Source of the DNA: Balneolaceae bacterium | Lineage (GTDB): Bacteria > Bacteroidota > Rhodothermia > Balneolales > Balneolaceae | Assembly (NCBI GenBank): GCA_034521495.1 | Contig: JAXHMK010000022.1 | Span: 62,001-126,000, forward strand | Direction of reading: 5' to 3' | DNA: 64,000 bases | In this document: positions 28,886-37,980 of the stretch, piece after piece | Layout: every line of letters begins with the position of its first letter | Numbering within the stretch: the stretch's first letter is position 1 | Translations under genes and position numbers: made by a program | The notes under the pieces: generated by a model | Database searches by the model: none | Told to the model about the DNA's origin: nothing | Seen by the model: the letters and a program-made list of their open reading frames with translations, nothing else

Positions 28886-31120
28886 TTATCTGAGATTTAT
28901 TCGTGCACCTAACGAGAATGTTCGCCCAACAATCGGCCCCCATGTATAAATGGTGTCAAAATCAGGACCAAACGGATTTCTGGCATCCACAAGCGGACTT
29001 CCCTGGGTGTAATCAAATATATTTTCTATGGAGATATAGGCTTCAAAACCAACTCCTATGCTGCTGTTCACATTGGTAAACTCTTTCGTGATTTTCAGAT
29101 CATGAGTTGAAAAAGCAGGCGACCATTCATCCCTCCCAAAATCTTCTACATAATTGTTCGGCATTCGTTTCGGCCCAACGAGGTTGCCATTGTATCCCAA
29201 TGACAAATCAAGCGAACGAATGTCATAAGTGGCCCCGAACGTACCTGTATACTCCGGTGCGTAAGTCAACGCTTGCTTCTGGCCATTCTCATCCGTGTAC
29301 ACATCCATGATGGTGAGACTCGCATTATAACTGAAGGGAAGGGCTGTGAAATTCTGATCAAGATCTACAGAAAATCCTTGTGTGACTGAAAATCCATCCA
29401 GGTTTTCGTAGACGATTAGGTTTGGATCCTGGTCATAATCCGGGATGATCTTGTTTGAAAAATGGGTGTAAAATCCATCGAGACTGATGGTCATTGGATT
29501 TGTTCCAAAGGGTATGATCTGCTCCAAACTCGCCGTAATACTTTTGGATCGTTCGGGATCGAGATCTTCATTGAATACAACATCTCGAGATCCGGTCAGT
29601 GCTGCGTGATCTTCTGTAAATACATTTACCACCCGAAACCCCGTACCGGCGCTTGCCCTGAATGTTGTTGATTCCGTTGGGCTGAATTTTGCGGATAATC
29701 GAGGAGCGGTTACATAGCCGTGTTCGGAGTGGTGATCAATCCGGAGTCCGCCGAGAAATGTAAAATCACTGACAGTTAATTCTCCCTGCGAGAAGATTCC
29801 CGGAATCCATCGGCGGTCCACGCCTTCGGAAGTAGCGGGCGTATTATCGTTGTAGGTTTCATATCGGAGAGTTGCTCCCGACAGTAGTTTAAAATGATCT
29901 CCGACGGACTGATCCCACGTGGCCTGGCCAAATATAATTCCCTGCTGCGCATCATACCATTCAGTCCCATAGTAGCTGTCCTGATCATGATACGTGACAG
30001 CTCCGCTAAATCGAAGTTGTTCATTGAGACCTGCGGGCCGATAGTCACTCATCATTTCAAACCGGTTGGTGTAGATCGATTCCCCGTAAATTTGATCCGA
30101 GCCGCGAAGATCATCCGTAAAAGCCTGTACACCCCCGGTTCGGTTCTCCGTGTAAACTTTGGTGGCTACATTTAAGCGCTGCTCCATGTTTTTCCCGAGA
30201 AGTGTACCCTTTCCAAATAGAGAAAGTCGAGATTGATTGACCAGATCGTTAAATGTGTCGCCGTTTTTGTCAAAATAATTCTCCAGGCGAACGATGTTTC
30301 CACTGACGAATCCTTCAAAGCGTCCGACCTTCGGAGAATAGGCCAGGTTTATATTTCCCTCTTCAGTACTTTTTGCATAGATATCTGCAGAAAAAGTTGG
30401 GGTGGTAGCCGGATTTTTGGTGATAATATTCACCACGCCACCCAACGCCTGTGTTCCGTAGAGAGTAGATTGCGGACCTTTTATCACTTCCACCTGGTCG
30501 ATAATGGACGGGCTGATTCCGTTCAACCCATAAACGGAGGCCAGTGCTCCCATAATCGGCATGCCGTCAATCAGTACGGCTGTGTTTGGGCCTTCCACTC
30601 CGTTGATTCGAATAGCATTGGTTCCGCAAACTCCGCAGTTTAACTGAGTTGAGAGTCCGTTTACACTACTGATCAGATCCATGATATTCGCACTGATTTT
30701 TCCCTGCTGAAGCTGTTCAGATTTTACAACGCTGACTTTCACCGGAGAGTCTTTGACGTGGGTTTTTCGCATCGTTCCGGTTACGACCACCTGATCGAGC
30801 TCAAGTGTGGATTCTTCCAGTTCGATATTCAGTTCCAAAACTTCTCCAGCTTGAATCTCGACAGTGGTTGAATATTTTTTAAATCCAACTGAGGAAACTT
30901 CCAGGGTGTACGTACCGGCTGGAATATTTTTGATTTGATACAATCCCTTGGCATCAGTAGCAGTTCCTTTTTGAAGCTCGGCAATACCAGCGTTGGCGCC
31001 GATGACCGGCTCTCCTTTGGATGTAACCGTTCCTTCAATTTCTCCTACCGATTTTTGAGCAGCTCCTGTACAGGGAAGCAGGAGAATGAGTGTCAATAGA
31101 AACAAGTATGATTTTCTCAT
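28886..31120 (-). CDS. TonB-dependent outer-membrane receptor with CxxC plug motif
   Basis: 744 residues: signal peptide (1-20), a carboxypeptidase-regulatory-like domain (25-105), a plug domain (about 115-235) and a beta-barrel ending in FSLGARINLR with a terminal Arg-rich strand. The plug contains STQLNCGVCGTNAIRINGVE, a CxxC seen in Bacteroidota receptors near copper or zinc genes, and VEVIKGPQSTLYGTQALGGV, the usual plug block. Neighbouring P1B ATPase and Fur-family regulator suggest a metal or metal-complex substrate. A palindromic site directly abuts its start codon. Confidence 0.85.
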   Translation of the reverse strand: MRKSYLFLLTLILLLPCTGAAQKSVGEIEGTVTSKGEPVIGANAGIAELQKGTATDAKGLYQIKNIPAGTYTLEVSSVGFKKYSTTVEIQAGEVLELNIELEESTLELDQVVVTGTMRKTHVKDSPVKVSVVKSEQLQQGKISANIMDLISSVNGLSTQLNCGVCGTNAIRINGVEGPNTAVLIDGMPIMGALASVYGLNGISPSIIDQVEVIKGPQSTLYGTQALGGVVNIITKNPATTPTFSADIYAKSTEEGNINLAYSPKVGRFEGFVSGNIVRLENYFDKNGDTFNDLVNQSRLSLFGKGTLLGKNMEQRLNVATKVYTENRTGGVQAFTDDLRGSDQIYGESIYTNRFEMMSDYRPAGLNEQLRFSGAVTYHDQDSYYGTEWYDAQQGIIFGQATWDQSVGDHFKLLSGATLRYETYNDNTPATSEGVDRRWIPGIFSQGELTVSDFTFLGGLRIDHHSEHGYVTAPRLSAKFSPTESTTFRASAGTGFRVVNVFTEDHAALTGSRDVVFNEDLDPERSKSITASLEQIIPFGTNPMTISLDGFYTHFSNKIIPDYDQDPNLIVYENLDGFSVTQGFSVDLDQNFTALPFSYNASLTIMDVYTDENGQKQALTYAPEYTGTFGATYDIRSLDLSLGYNGNLVGPKRMPNNYVEDFGRDEWSPAFSTHDLKITKEFTNVNSSIGVGFEAYISIENIFDYTQGSPLVDARNPFGPDFDTIYTWGPIVGRTFSLGARINLR

Positions 31121-31163
31121 AGATAAACTATTTATTTAGTCTTAACTAAAAATTAGTTTATCT
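31121..31163 (-). promoter_or_regulatory. Palindromic operator candidate of the TonB receptor
   Basis: AGATAAACTA (31121-31130) and TAGTTTATCT (31154-31163) are perfect inverted repeats separated by 23 bases. Between them lies a second palindrome, TTAGTCTTAACTAA. The site begins right at the start codon, so it covers the leader and probably the promoter. Confidence 0.5.
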
Positions 31164-31339
31164 AAGAAAATATGTCAAGTGAAATATGTTGACCCAACCC
31201 CCGGCCCCTGACATTACTCATATAATTTTATCATTTTTGATATAAACTGATGCCAGCCAATAGATAAAGCCGTTAGGTTTTTTTGTCTTGATTCATCTGT
31301 ACAAACAGGGATCTGTAGATTTGCAGCCATAATGAAAAG

Positions 31340-31660
31340 CTCTGAAAGAGCGCAAGAACATAGCCCCGGGCAGAGTGAGCTTACGAACGACGCCCGGGGA
31401 TAAACAAGCATGAGAATAGGCCCCGAGGCGGTGGACCGCGGACGGGCAACACTTATTATCGAGGGGTTCCGGAAATACCGTGGAAAAGACGATCCCCTTC
31501 GAATCCCGGATACGCCGGTCAATTCAACCCTCGAACTTGCAGGAAGCTTTTCAACATCCGGCGGCTCGGGTTTGTATGGTTGGCTGCCTTCTATCCCCAG
31601 GCGTCGTTCGGAGTATCTCCTCACTCTGCCTGGGGCTGTGTTCTTCAGACTCTTTCAGAG
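31340..31660. repeat. Long inverted repeat with about 65-bp arms
   Basis: The left arm (31340-31402, beginning CTCTGAAAGAG) and right arm (31592-31660, ending CTCTTTCAGAG) are reverse complements with several mismatches. The 190-bp interior is more GC-rich than its surroundings and contains shorter stems. It could be a MITE, a REP cluster or a structured RNA. Confidence 0.7.
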
Positions 31661-31901
31661 TCGGATTTCTGCCATTCATGACTTCACAGGATTTTTTAAA
31701 TCTTATGACCAAAAAATTAGATGAACTCTATATCTGGCCCATCCATATCAGAAGTCCTTCCAAGGCGTGCTTTACGACCATATGGAGCCTGACCGACTGC
31801 CGGCGGTAGGGATTTAGGGTGGGTCTGAAACGTGAAGTATCTTTGCGTTCTCGGTACCCTTGGCGGTTTCAAAAAAAGGAAGTAATTCATCGGAAAGGGG
31901 C

Positions 31902-31922
31902 AAAAGACTTCCGAAGTCTTTT
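31902..31922. terminator. Bidirectional terminator-like hairpin
   Basis: AAAAGACTTC and GAAGTCTTTT form a perfect stem with A and T flanks, a factor-independent terminator shape. A related perfect palindrome, GAGACTTCGGAAGTCTC, lies at 31980-31996, just after the P-type ATPase gene. Confidence 0.55.
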
Positions 31923-32009
31923 CAGTGATCTTCTGATGTTTGAATGTTAAAAGAGGAGTCAGTAATAATTCAATCCTAAGAGACTTCGGAAGTCTCCTTC
32001 AGGGCTCAA

Positions 32010-34004
32010 TCAAAATCCATTCTCTGAATTCGAATTGCGTTTAACACAGCTAAGCAAAGCCACACCCACATCCGCAAAAACAGCTTCCCAAAGAGTGGCG
32101 ATTCCGATGGCGCCAAGAACAAGCACCAAACCTTTTACGCCCAAAGCCAGGCCGATATTTTGCCAGACGATATTTCGTGTTTTCTTGGCGATGGTGATAG
32201 CCGTGGCAATTTTGGAAGGTTGATCTGTTTGAATCACTACATCCGCCGTTTCGATGGCGGCGTCACTTCCCATCGCTCCCATGGCAATTCCGATATCACT
32301 TAATGCCAACACGGGCGCATCGTTGATTCCGTCACCCACAAAAGAAGTGGTTCCCTCATACTGATTCATAATCGCTTCCAGTTTCTCCGCTTTTTCTTCA
32401 GGAAGTAGTTCTCCAAAAACCTGATCAATTTTGAGTTGAGTACCGATTCTGTCCGCTTCGGATTGAATATCCCCGCTGAGCATAAACAAACGCTCAACTC
32501 CAAGATCTCTTATTTTCTGAATGGCCTGAGCCGAATCATCTTTTACTTCATCGGAAATTGTTAATAGTCCGGCATGTTTTCCATCAACTGCGATGTGAAT
32601 AATAGTTTCATCGGAATCATTAGAATAGCCGTTCAGGTTTATATCTTTCCGATTCATTAGCTTTTTATTCCCGATCAGAATAGTTGAATTATCGACTGTG
32701 GCCTGGATTCCATGACCCGGAATTTCGGATTGCTCGGTTACTGCCAATGAAGATCCATTTCTATTTCCAGTAAACTCAGTGATCGCTTTCGCAATGGGGT
32801 GCGTTGAGTTCCTTTCCGCGGCATGCAGGTAGGAGAAGAGTTGACCTTCGTCATGATCGAAACTTTGGAAATCCTGAACCGCAAACACACCTTTTGTCAG
32901 CGTTCCGGTTTTATCAAAGACAACTGTTTTAACGGATTTTAGGGCATCCAGATAATTCGATCCCTTCACCAAAATTCCATTCCTCGAAGCCGCCCCGATT
33001 CCCCCAAAGTATCCCAGCGGAATAGAGATCACAAGTGCACACGGACAGGAGATGACGAGAAAAACGAGTCCACGATAAAACCACTCTTCAAACACGTAAT
33101 TGCTCACAAAAAACCAGGGAGTCAGAACCAGCAGTGTTGCCAGAAGAACCACTATAGGGGTATAAACTCTGGCAAAAGAACGTATAAATTGTTCGGTTTT
33201 TGATTTTCGGGAGGCCGCATCCTGAACCATCTTTAAGATCCGGGTGATGGAATTGTTCTCAAAAGAACTGGTCACTTCGATCTCAATAACCATGTCTTGG
33301 TTAATGAATCCAGAGAGAACTTTTTCATCTTTTTCAAAATGTCTGGGCTTGCTCTCGCCGGTAATGGCGGAGGTATCAAAAGCGGCTCGTTCGTTTAAAA
33401 GATTTCCATCCAAAGGAATACGTTCACCCGGCTTCACCCGGATGATATCTCCGATATTTACATCTTTTGGATGGACGATTTCAAAAGAGTCTCCCCGCTT
33501 TAGATCTGCCGTGTTCGGACGAATATCGAGCAGTGCTTTGATATTTCCCCGTGCTTTCTGAACGGCTGCTTGTTGAAATGCCTCACCTACAGAGTAGAAC
33601 AACATTACCGCCACTCCCTCGGGATATTCTCCGATCAAAAATGCTCCAACGGTTGCAATACCCATCAGAAAAAATTCGGTAAAGAGATCTCCCTGTTTCA
33701 GACTTTTCCATCCCATCTCCAAAACCGGCAGGCCAACCGGCAAATAGGCAATACCATACCATCCAATTCGAACCAGTTCAGAAAACCAGGCAGGCTGAAT
33801 GAATGTATCGAGAATCAGGCCTGTACCGAGCATCAAAAAACTGACAATCGGCTGCCAATGGTCTTTCATAAATGATCTATCCTTATCACCCTGAGTGTTC
33901 TCTTGAAACGGATCTTGCCCGGCATCACACGAGCAAGAAGCCTGGGAGGTTTTTTGAGGCTGCGGCGAACAGCAATCATCTTGGGCGTTTGTATCTTTTT
34001 TCAT
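32010..34004 (-). CDS. zntA: Zn/Cd-type P1B ATPase, C-terminus altered by a +1 frameshift
   Basis: 664 residues from the ATG at 34004 (a TTG 36 bases upstream is possible). It exports soft divalent metals at the inner membrane. Motifs: membrane CPC (ISCPCALV), DKTGTLT, STHPIAKA, GDGINDAP, and GIAMGAMGSDAAIETADVV, as in the Zn/Cd/Pb subgroup. There is no HMA domain; instead a Cys-rich leader (CCSPQ ... SCSCD) may bind metal. The conserved C-terminal helix breaks after ADVGVALL: the present frame reads SCVKRNSNSENGF, while the next frame reads AVLNAIRIQRMDFD and stops at 32006. One inserted base near CTTAGCTG accounts for this. Confidence 0.92.
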   Translation of the reverse strand: MKKDTNAQDDCCSPQPQKTSQASCSCDAGQDPFQENTQGDKDRSFMKDHWQPIVSFLMLGTGLILDTFIQPAWFSELVRIGWYGIAYLPVGLPVLEMGWKSLKQGDLFTEFFLMGIATVGAFLIGEYPEGVAVMLFYSVGEAFQQAAVQKARGNIKALLDIRPNTADLKRGDSFEIVHPKDVNIGDIIRVKPGERIPLDGNLLNERAAFDTSAITGESKPRHFEKDEKVLSGFINQDMVIEIEVTSSFENNSITRILKMVQDAASRKSKTEQFIRSFARVYTPIVVLLATLLVLTPWFFVSNYVFEEWFYRGLVFLVISCPCALVISIPLGYFGGIGAASRNGILVKGSNYLDALKSVKTVVFDKTGTLTKGVFAVQDFQSFDHDEGQLFSYLHAAERNSTHPIAKAITEFTGNRNGSSLAVTEQSEIPGHGIQATVDNSTILIGNKKLMNRKDINLNGYSNDSDETIIHIAVDGKHAGLLTISDEVKDDSAQAIQKIRDLGVERLFMLSGDIQSEADRIGTQLKIDQVFGELLPEEKAEKLEAIMNQYEGTTSFVGDGINDAPVLALSDIGIAMGAMGSDAAIETADVVIQTDQPSKIATAITIAKKTRNIVWQNIGLALGVKGLVLVLGAIGIATLWEAVFADVGVALLSCVKRNSNSENGF

Positions 34005-34040
34005 TTGATAAATCTTTACTTCTGTCAATGCATCAACCAA

Positions 34041-34444
34041 AAATTAGGGAGTAAAAAGATGCAACAATATTGCAAAGATGGGTAAAGCTGTCTGTAGATG
34101 TTTGGCGAATAGGCAGGAGCTGAAGGGAAGCTTCAGGGAGGTGTTGCGAAGGAGGACCATCGCAACAAGTTTAACACTCGCGCAAGTTTGAAACTTGTGC
34201 GAAAATAAAGGAATGGCACTTGGTACAAGTTACAAACTTGCACCAGTTAGGAGAAGCGGAGCTTCAGAATGTTCGTTGAGGCTGTCCAAAAAGGATGTCA
34301 TTCTGAACTCGATTCAGAATCTCCACGCTTTAACTATGCTTGGAGATACCGGATCGGGGTCCGGTATGACAAAAATACGAATATTGATTTCTCTCACATC
34401 CTTTTTGGATAACCTCAACGAGTTTAAAAACTCGCAAGGATCTG
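34041..34444. other. Gap between zntA and fur-type gene, mostly repeats
   Basis: No gene. GCGCAAGTTTGAAACTTGTGC and related hairpins (about 34180-34260) precede a MITE-like element at 34274-34420. Confidence 0.6.
34274..34420 (+). repeat. MITE-like element, copy 1
   Basis: 147 bp with inverted ends beginning CGTTGAGGCTGTCC and AAAAAGGATGT (25 bp, two mismatches). The interior has the palindromes TTCTGAACTCGATTCAGAA and CCGGATCGGGGTCCGG. A near-identical copy in the opposite orientation is at 52148-52288. Confidence 0.85.
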
Positions 34445-34876
34445 TCAATTCCTACACGCCGGACAAACCCCGTTAATCACAAAATCCCCGGAAACAGGTT
34501 GATAGTCATCCGGTAGATTAATCGCTGGAACAGATCGATCGGGAAAGCAAAATGTCTTTTTGCAGGAGTTGCAGTAGAAATGAACATGGATATCTTCGGG
34601 GTAGGTACAACTACAATCATCTGCACAAAGCGCATATTTTGCACTGCCGCTCAGATCGTGAATTTCGTGAACAAGCCCTTTATCTTCAAATGTTTTCAGC
34701 GTTCGGTAAAGTGTCGTTCGATCTGATTTTGAGAAATGCTGTTCCACATCTGACAGGTTCACTGCCTCATTTTTTTCCACCAGATATTCCAAAACCCGCA
34801 ACCGCATTGCCGTTGGTTTGATGTTGCGGCTTTCCAGCTTCTCAACAAGAGGGTTATTTGTAGTAGTTGGTTCCAT
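34445..34876 (-). CDS. Fur-family metalloregulator
   Basis: 143 residues from Met at 34876 (a GTG 21 bases upstream is possible). The N-terminal winged helix has KPTAMRLRVLEYL and SDRTTLYRTLKTFEDKGL, typical of Fur/Zur/PerR. The C-terminal half has HVHFYCNSCKKTFC and VCPAC, two CxxC pairs of the structural zinc site. It lies beside zntA and the receptor gene, which it may control; zinc (Zur-like) is the best guess from context, but sensing specificity cannot be read. Confidence 0.88.
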   Translation of the reverse strand: MEPTTTNNPLVEKLESRNIKPTAMRLRVLEYLVEKNEAVNLSDVEQHFSKSDRTTLYRTLKTFEDKGLVHEIHDLSGSAKYALCADDCSCTYPEDIHVHFYCNSCKKTFCFPDRSVPAINLPDDYQPVSGDFVINGVCPACRN

Positions 34877-34995
34877 ATCTGTGTAAAGATATAACACTTT
34901 TGAGATAAAAAAATTTCACCTGTCACAGAGGATTGTGGAGTGAGGGATGCATAGTGTGGATTAGATAATATTTTTTAATAATGAGGTTTTTGATT

Positions 34996-35928
34996 CTATA
35001 TCCACCCAATATTTTTCCGGCGTTTATTCAATACGTTTCTGTAAGCCTCTTTCATCTCATCAGTTAAAAAACTGATTTCTATGAGTCGATCCCATTTTGG
35101 AAAAGCAGATTGGATTTCATCTTTGATATTGGTTAGTACTTTATCATTCAGACTCAGCCTCTCTTTCCCGAAATAATCAAAAAAGTTCTCCTCATTAAAA
35201 TTCGACTTCTTTCCCTGTAAGGGCAATGCCATCTCTTCCGTTGCATTTGCAAGCACAATCGTTGTATTTAGCAGATCGTAGGCAGGAGAGAGTTCTATTT
35301 TATGATCCCGGTGAATCAAAGAAAAGTTTTTGAGGTGCATATCTTCATTTCCACACAACCAGGCAAACAGTACCCTGCGAAACAATTTCATTTTTTCGAC
35401 CAGGGGGAACGTACAGTATTCCTCAATTAATGTTGCCACTTTTTCCATAGAGTAATCATACTTTGTGTTGCGGCTCTTACCGGCTACCTGAGCAAAATCC
35501 TCCACATGGATTTTCCCGGTTCGCCCCACACGGTCAAACCGGCGGATGAAATAGAGCATAGACTCATCTTTGGCATAAACAAGTCCGTGAAAAGGAACCT
35601 CAATACCACAAGCGGCAGCCATGCGCATTGTCACATCTTCATTTTCCGGCACTTCTTCATAATCCAATAATGGAGGTTTTAAAATATAGCTTCCGTGTTT
35701 ATCAACCACTTTAAAAACTCCCTCTTTTACGCTCAACTGTGCACTCAGTTTGGGCTGCACGCCGGCGATCGACATTTTGGTCATCCGTTTTTGAGCTTCC
35801 CGGATCTGCTCCCGTTGGGATAAAGGAAAAGGAGCCATCTCTTTTAAAGACGGATTTAACCTGTTCAACCCCGTTTTGCTGTAGGTTCCTGACGATATCT
35901 CTTGGTAGGTAATCGGGCAGCGCTTCAT
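34996..35928 (-). CDS. hipT: HipT-like serine/threonine kinase toxin
   Basis: 310 residues. HipA-type kinase core without the N-subdomain 1: the ATP-site loop MSIAGVQPKLSA (52-63), the ATP Lys in GSYILKPP (Lys84), catalytic LCGNEDMHLKNF (Asp196) and metal-binding SPAYDLLN (Asp218). In tripartite HipBST systems the kinase (HipT) is separate from the small HipS. The loop that in HipT carries paired serines reads S-I-A here, so only one Ser is kept. HipT of E. coli targets tryptophanyl-tRNA synthetase; the target here is unknown. It overlaps hipS by 4 bases. Confidence 0.85.
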   Translation of the reverse strand: MKRCPITYQEISSGTYSKTGLNRLNPSLKEMAPFPLSQREQIREAQKRMTKMSIAGVQPKLSAQLSVKEGVFKVVDKHGSYILKPPLLDYEEVPENEDVTMRMAAACGIEVPFHGLVYAKDESMLYFIRRFDRVGRTGKIHVEDFAQVAGKSRNTKYDYSMEKVATLIEEYCTFPLVEKMKLFRRVLFAWLCGNEDMHLKNFSLIHRDHKIELSPAYDLLNTTIVLANATEEMALPLQGKKSNFNEENFFDYFGKERLSLNDKVLTNIKDEIQSAFPKWDRLIEISFLTDEMKEAYRNVLNKRRKNIGWI

Positions 35929-36239
35929 TCGCTTACCTCCTGTACTGTTACCGCGCCAACGGTATCCTCCCCAACGGCCATTAACTGGGTAAAAGCATCA
36001 TTCCGGTCAATTTTTTTACTTCGGAGCAGCATCTCCAGGTTTGCTCCCTCTGGCAGCAGCCCCTCAAAAAAAGGTGGAAACTGATTGTATTCAAACACCT
36101 GTTTTTTGACCGGCATTGTAACCGAGATCGGCGGACCACTGTATTCATTACAATAGCGAAATCGATACAGTTTATTTTTTTCCAGTTCAGTTAATACACC
36201 TGCTTTTTCCCCGTGCATAAAAATGTCAACCTTTTTCAT
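35925..36239 (-). CDS. hipS: HipS-like small protein (HipA N-subdomain 1)
   Basis: 104 residues resembling the N-terminal subdomain of HipA: GEKAGVLTELEKNKLYRFRY and FPPFFEGLLPEGANLEMLL, then VGEDTVGAVTV. In HipBST systems this protein acts as the antitoxin of HipT. It overlaps hipB by 14 bases and hipT by 4, so translation of the three genes is coupled. Confidence 0.82.
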   Translation of the reverse strand: MKKVDIFMHGEKAGVLTELEKNKLYRFRYCNEYSGPPISVTMPVKKQVFEYNQFPPFFEGLLPEGANLEMLLRSKKIDRNDAFTQLMAVGEDTVGAVTVQEVSE

Positions 36240-36459
36240 CTATCTCCTCCTCACATTGTTTCATAACAGGACTTTCAAACAGGATCGAAATATTCAGAAC
36301 TTTACATATTTTTTGCAGCGAATTGAATTGGACGGTTTCTTTGCCGTGTTCAATGTCAAAAACCACTGTTTTCCCTGCCCCGGCCAGATCAGCTAACTGT
36401 TTTTGAGTGAGACCACTCTTTTGCCGATGGCAACGGATGAGACTTCCTATTTTATTCAT
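36226..36459 (-). CDS. hipB: HipB-like Xre regulator
   Basis: 77-residue Xre HTH protein: IGSLIRCHRQKSGLTQKQLA, GAGKTVVFDIEHGKETVQF. It is the first gene of the hipB-hipS-hipT operon and presumably represses it. Three inverted repeats lie 28-78 bases upstream of its start. Confidence 0.88.
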   Translation of the reverse strand: MNKIGSLIRCHRQKSGLTQKQLADLAGAGKTVVFDIEHGKETVQFNSLQKICKVLNISILFESPVMKQCEEEIDEKG

Positions 36460-36486
36460 AAGTCAAAAATTTACTGTTAAAGCATG

Positions 36487-36537
36487 ATTATAGGTTATAA
36501 TAATGATTAATACTTACATAATCATTCTATAATAGAA
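36487..36537 (-). promoter_or_regulatory. Cluster of three palindromes upstream of hipB
   Basis: ATTATAggtTATAAT (36487-36501), AATGATTA-N9-TAATCATT (36502-36526) and TTCTATaATAGAA (36525-36537), all perfect. They occupy the expected promoter position, so they are candidate HipB operators. They differ from the TATCC-N8-GGATA operator of E. coli HipB. Confidence 0.55.
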
Positions 36538-36656
36538 TTAACTACCGCTATGACAGTAATAGGCTACCTAAATAGGATCATCAAACAGATTAAATATTAA
36601 AAAAAGACAAATAATACCGCTAATGCAGTAAATAATAGGCAAATGATGAAACAGGA

Positions 36657-36803
36657 TTGGATCGATCTATTTCTGATATTTCATGGAGCAGCGATGACGA
36701 CCTCTATTTTTTGTATGATGATGAAGGTGTCACAAAGATCGGGTTTACGGATCTGAACGGAGATATGGAGTGTTGCCTAAAATATAAGCTGAAAAACCAT
36801 TAA
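36657..36803 (+). pseudogene. Fragment of a beta-propeller (PD40/TolB-like) protein gene
   Basis: The frame reads DISWSSDDDLYFLYDDEGVT then KIGFTDLNGDME and stops. The DISWSSD-LYFLYD pattern is a blade of peptidase/TolB-type propellers. No start or other blades are nearby. The rest of 36460-36937 shows no gene. Confidence 0.45.
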
Positions 36804-36937
36804 TAACCGTTGATCGCATACGGAAAGGCTATCCCAACTGAGAATGGATAAACAACGGTCCACTGTCCCCGCTCAGCGTTCTAATGCAAATTCACAACTT
36901 TTTTAACTGATAAACAGGTTTTCATGGTAATTTTAAA

Positions 36938-37720
36938 TCATTCATTTTTCTTCAGTTCATCCAGTAATTCTCTTGCTTCGTTGATGTGACGCTTATTGTC
37001 TTTTATGGTAGGTTCAAGGGTTAACAATTTTTCAAGAACCGGGATGGCTCTTTTTTCCTGCCCCGACCGAATATAGTGTTTGGCCAAATCATAATAAAAA
37101 AGGATACTTTTCGGATTGAGTTTAAGCGCTCTTTTCAGGTATTCTTCAGCTTTCTGGTTAGATGCCTCCGGCAAGCCATCTGAGATAAAGCGGGAGGCAA
37201 ATCGTGAAACACGACTCAAATTGGCCACTTCCGATTGCAACACTCCGTAAAGATGCCAGGAGGGAGCATGATTTGGGTTACGGTCGAGAGCTTTTTGGAC
37301 ATTATCTTCAATTTCATGCGATAGTTTGATCCGGGTTCTGGTTCCGACGATATCAGATATTCTTCCTTTGGCTACAGCTAAAACATAATAGGGATGGACC
37401 CTGTCCGGATAGTGTTCAACAGCTTTTTCGGCAAGCTCCGTAGCTTTTTCAAAGTAGTTCTGCTGGTCATTTTTATTGTCAAGCCGGTGGCCAATTACTG
37501 AATGGAGCAGGCTTGCATTCCACAGAGCTTTGTAGTGGTCGGAATCTCTTTCGAGAATTTCCATATACGTTTTAAGAGCACCTGTTTCATTCATCTCGTC
37601 AGCCTGCCGGGAAGCTTTCCGCAGAAGTTCGTCAACAGAGTCAGGTGCAGATTGAGAAACAAGTTTAGCGGGAAACAGAATCAGAATAAAAATCAAAACA
37701 TATCTGTACGTAAGTGCCAT
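36938..37720 (-). CDS. Exported TPR protein
   Basis: 260 residues with a signal sequence (about 1-22) and repeated TPR helices, for example HYKALWNASLLHSVIGHRLD, HPYYVLAVAKGRISD and SILFYYDLAKHYIRSGQEKR. The layout resembles RMD1/PTPIP51-like small TPR proteins that bind partners in the periplasm. Partner and function unknown. Divergent from the lipoprotein gene at 37981. Confidence 0.75.
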   Translation of the reverse strand: MALTYRYVLIFILILFPAKLVSQSAPDSVDELLRKASRQADEMNETGALKTYMEILERDSDHYKALWNASLLHSVIGHRLDNKNDQQNYFEKATELAEKAVEHYPDRVHPYYVLAVAKGRISDIVGTRTRIKLSHEIEDNVQKALDRNPNHAPSWHLYGVLQSEVANLSRVSRFASRFISDGLPEASNQKAEEYLKRALKLNPKSILFYYDLAKHYIRSGQEKRAIPVLEKLLTLEPTIKDNKRHINEARELLDELKKNE

Positions 37721-37980
37721 AATTGTTAACGTATGAGTTGTACGATCATTATTAGTGTAGTTTTAAAGAAGGCTTTACAGAGCCTTCTCTTAGAAAAAGC
37801 GAACAGATTTAGGTAATTCAGAGACTCTTCGGAGTTTTTAGTTTTCATCTTCAGTGTACGTTTTGAATCACTGTGTTACCGAGGTTCAAGCAGAGAGATC
37901 TATTCCACTTTCTTTGGTACAGCTCTCGAATTATTGTAGTTTCGCAAACCATTAACTCATAGTCATTTTTAATTTTAGCA

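Larger units (their letters stand above)
31164..32009. other. Gene-free interval with a long inverted repeat and small gene debris
   Basis: Holds the 31340-31660 inverted repeat, a 34-codon ORF (31705-31809) that reads like the frameshifted start of a lost gene (MTKKLDELYIWPIHI, then SFQGVLYDHMEPDRLPAV in the next frame), and two perfect hairpins near 31902 and 31980. No gene supported. Confidence 0.6.

Noticed and set aside
31214-31809. Overlapping ORFs of 104-136 codons on both strands
   Set aside because: They lie across a long inverted repeat; the frames have no family features and mirror each other.
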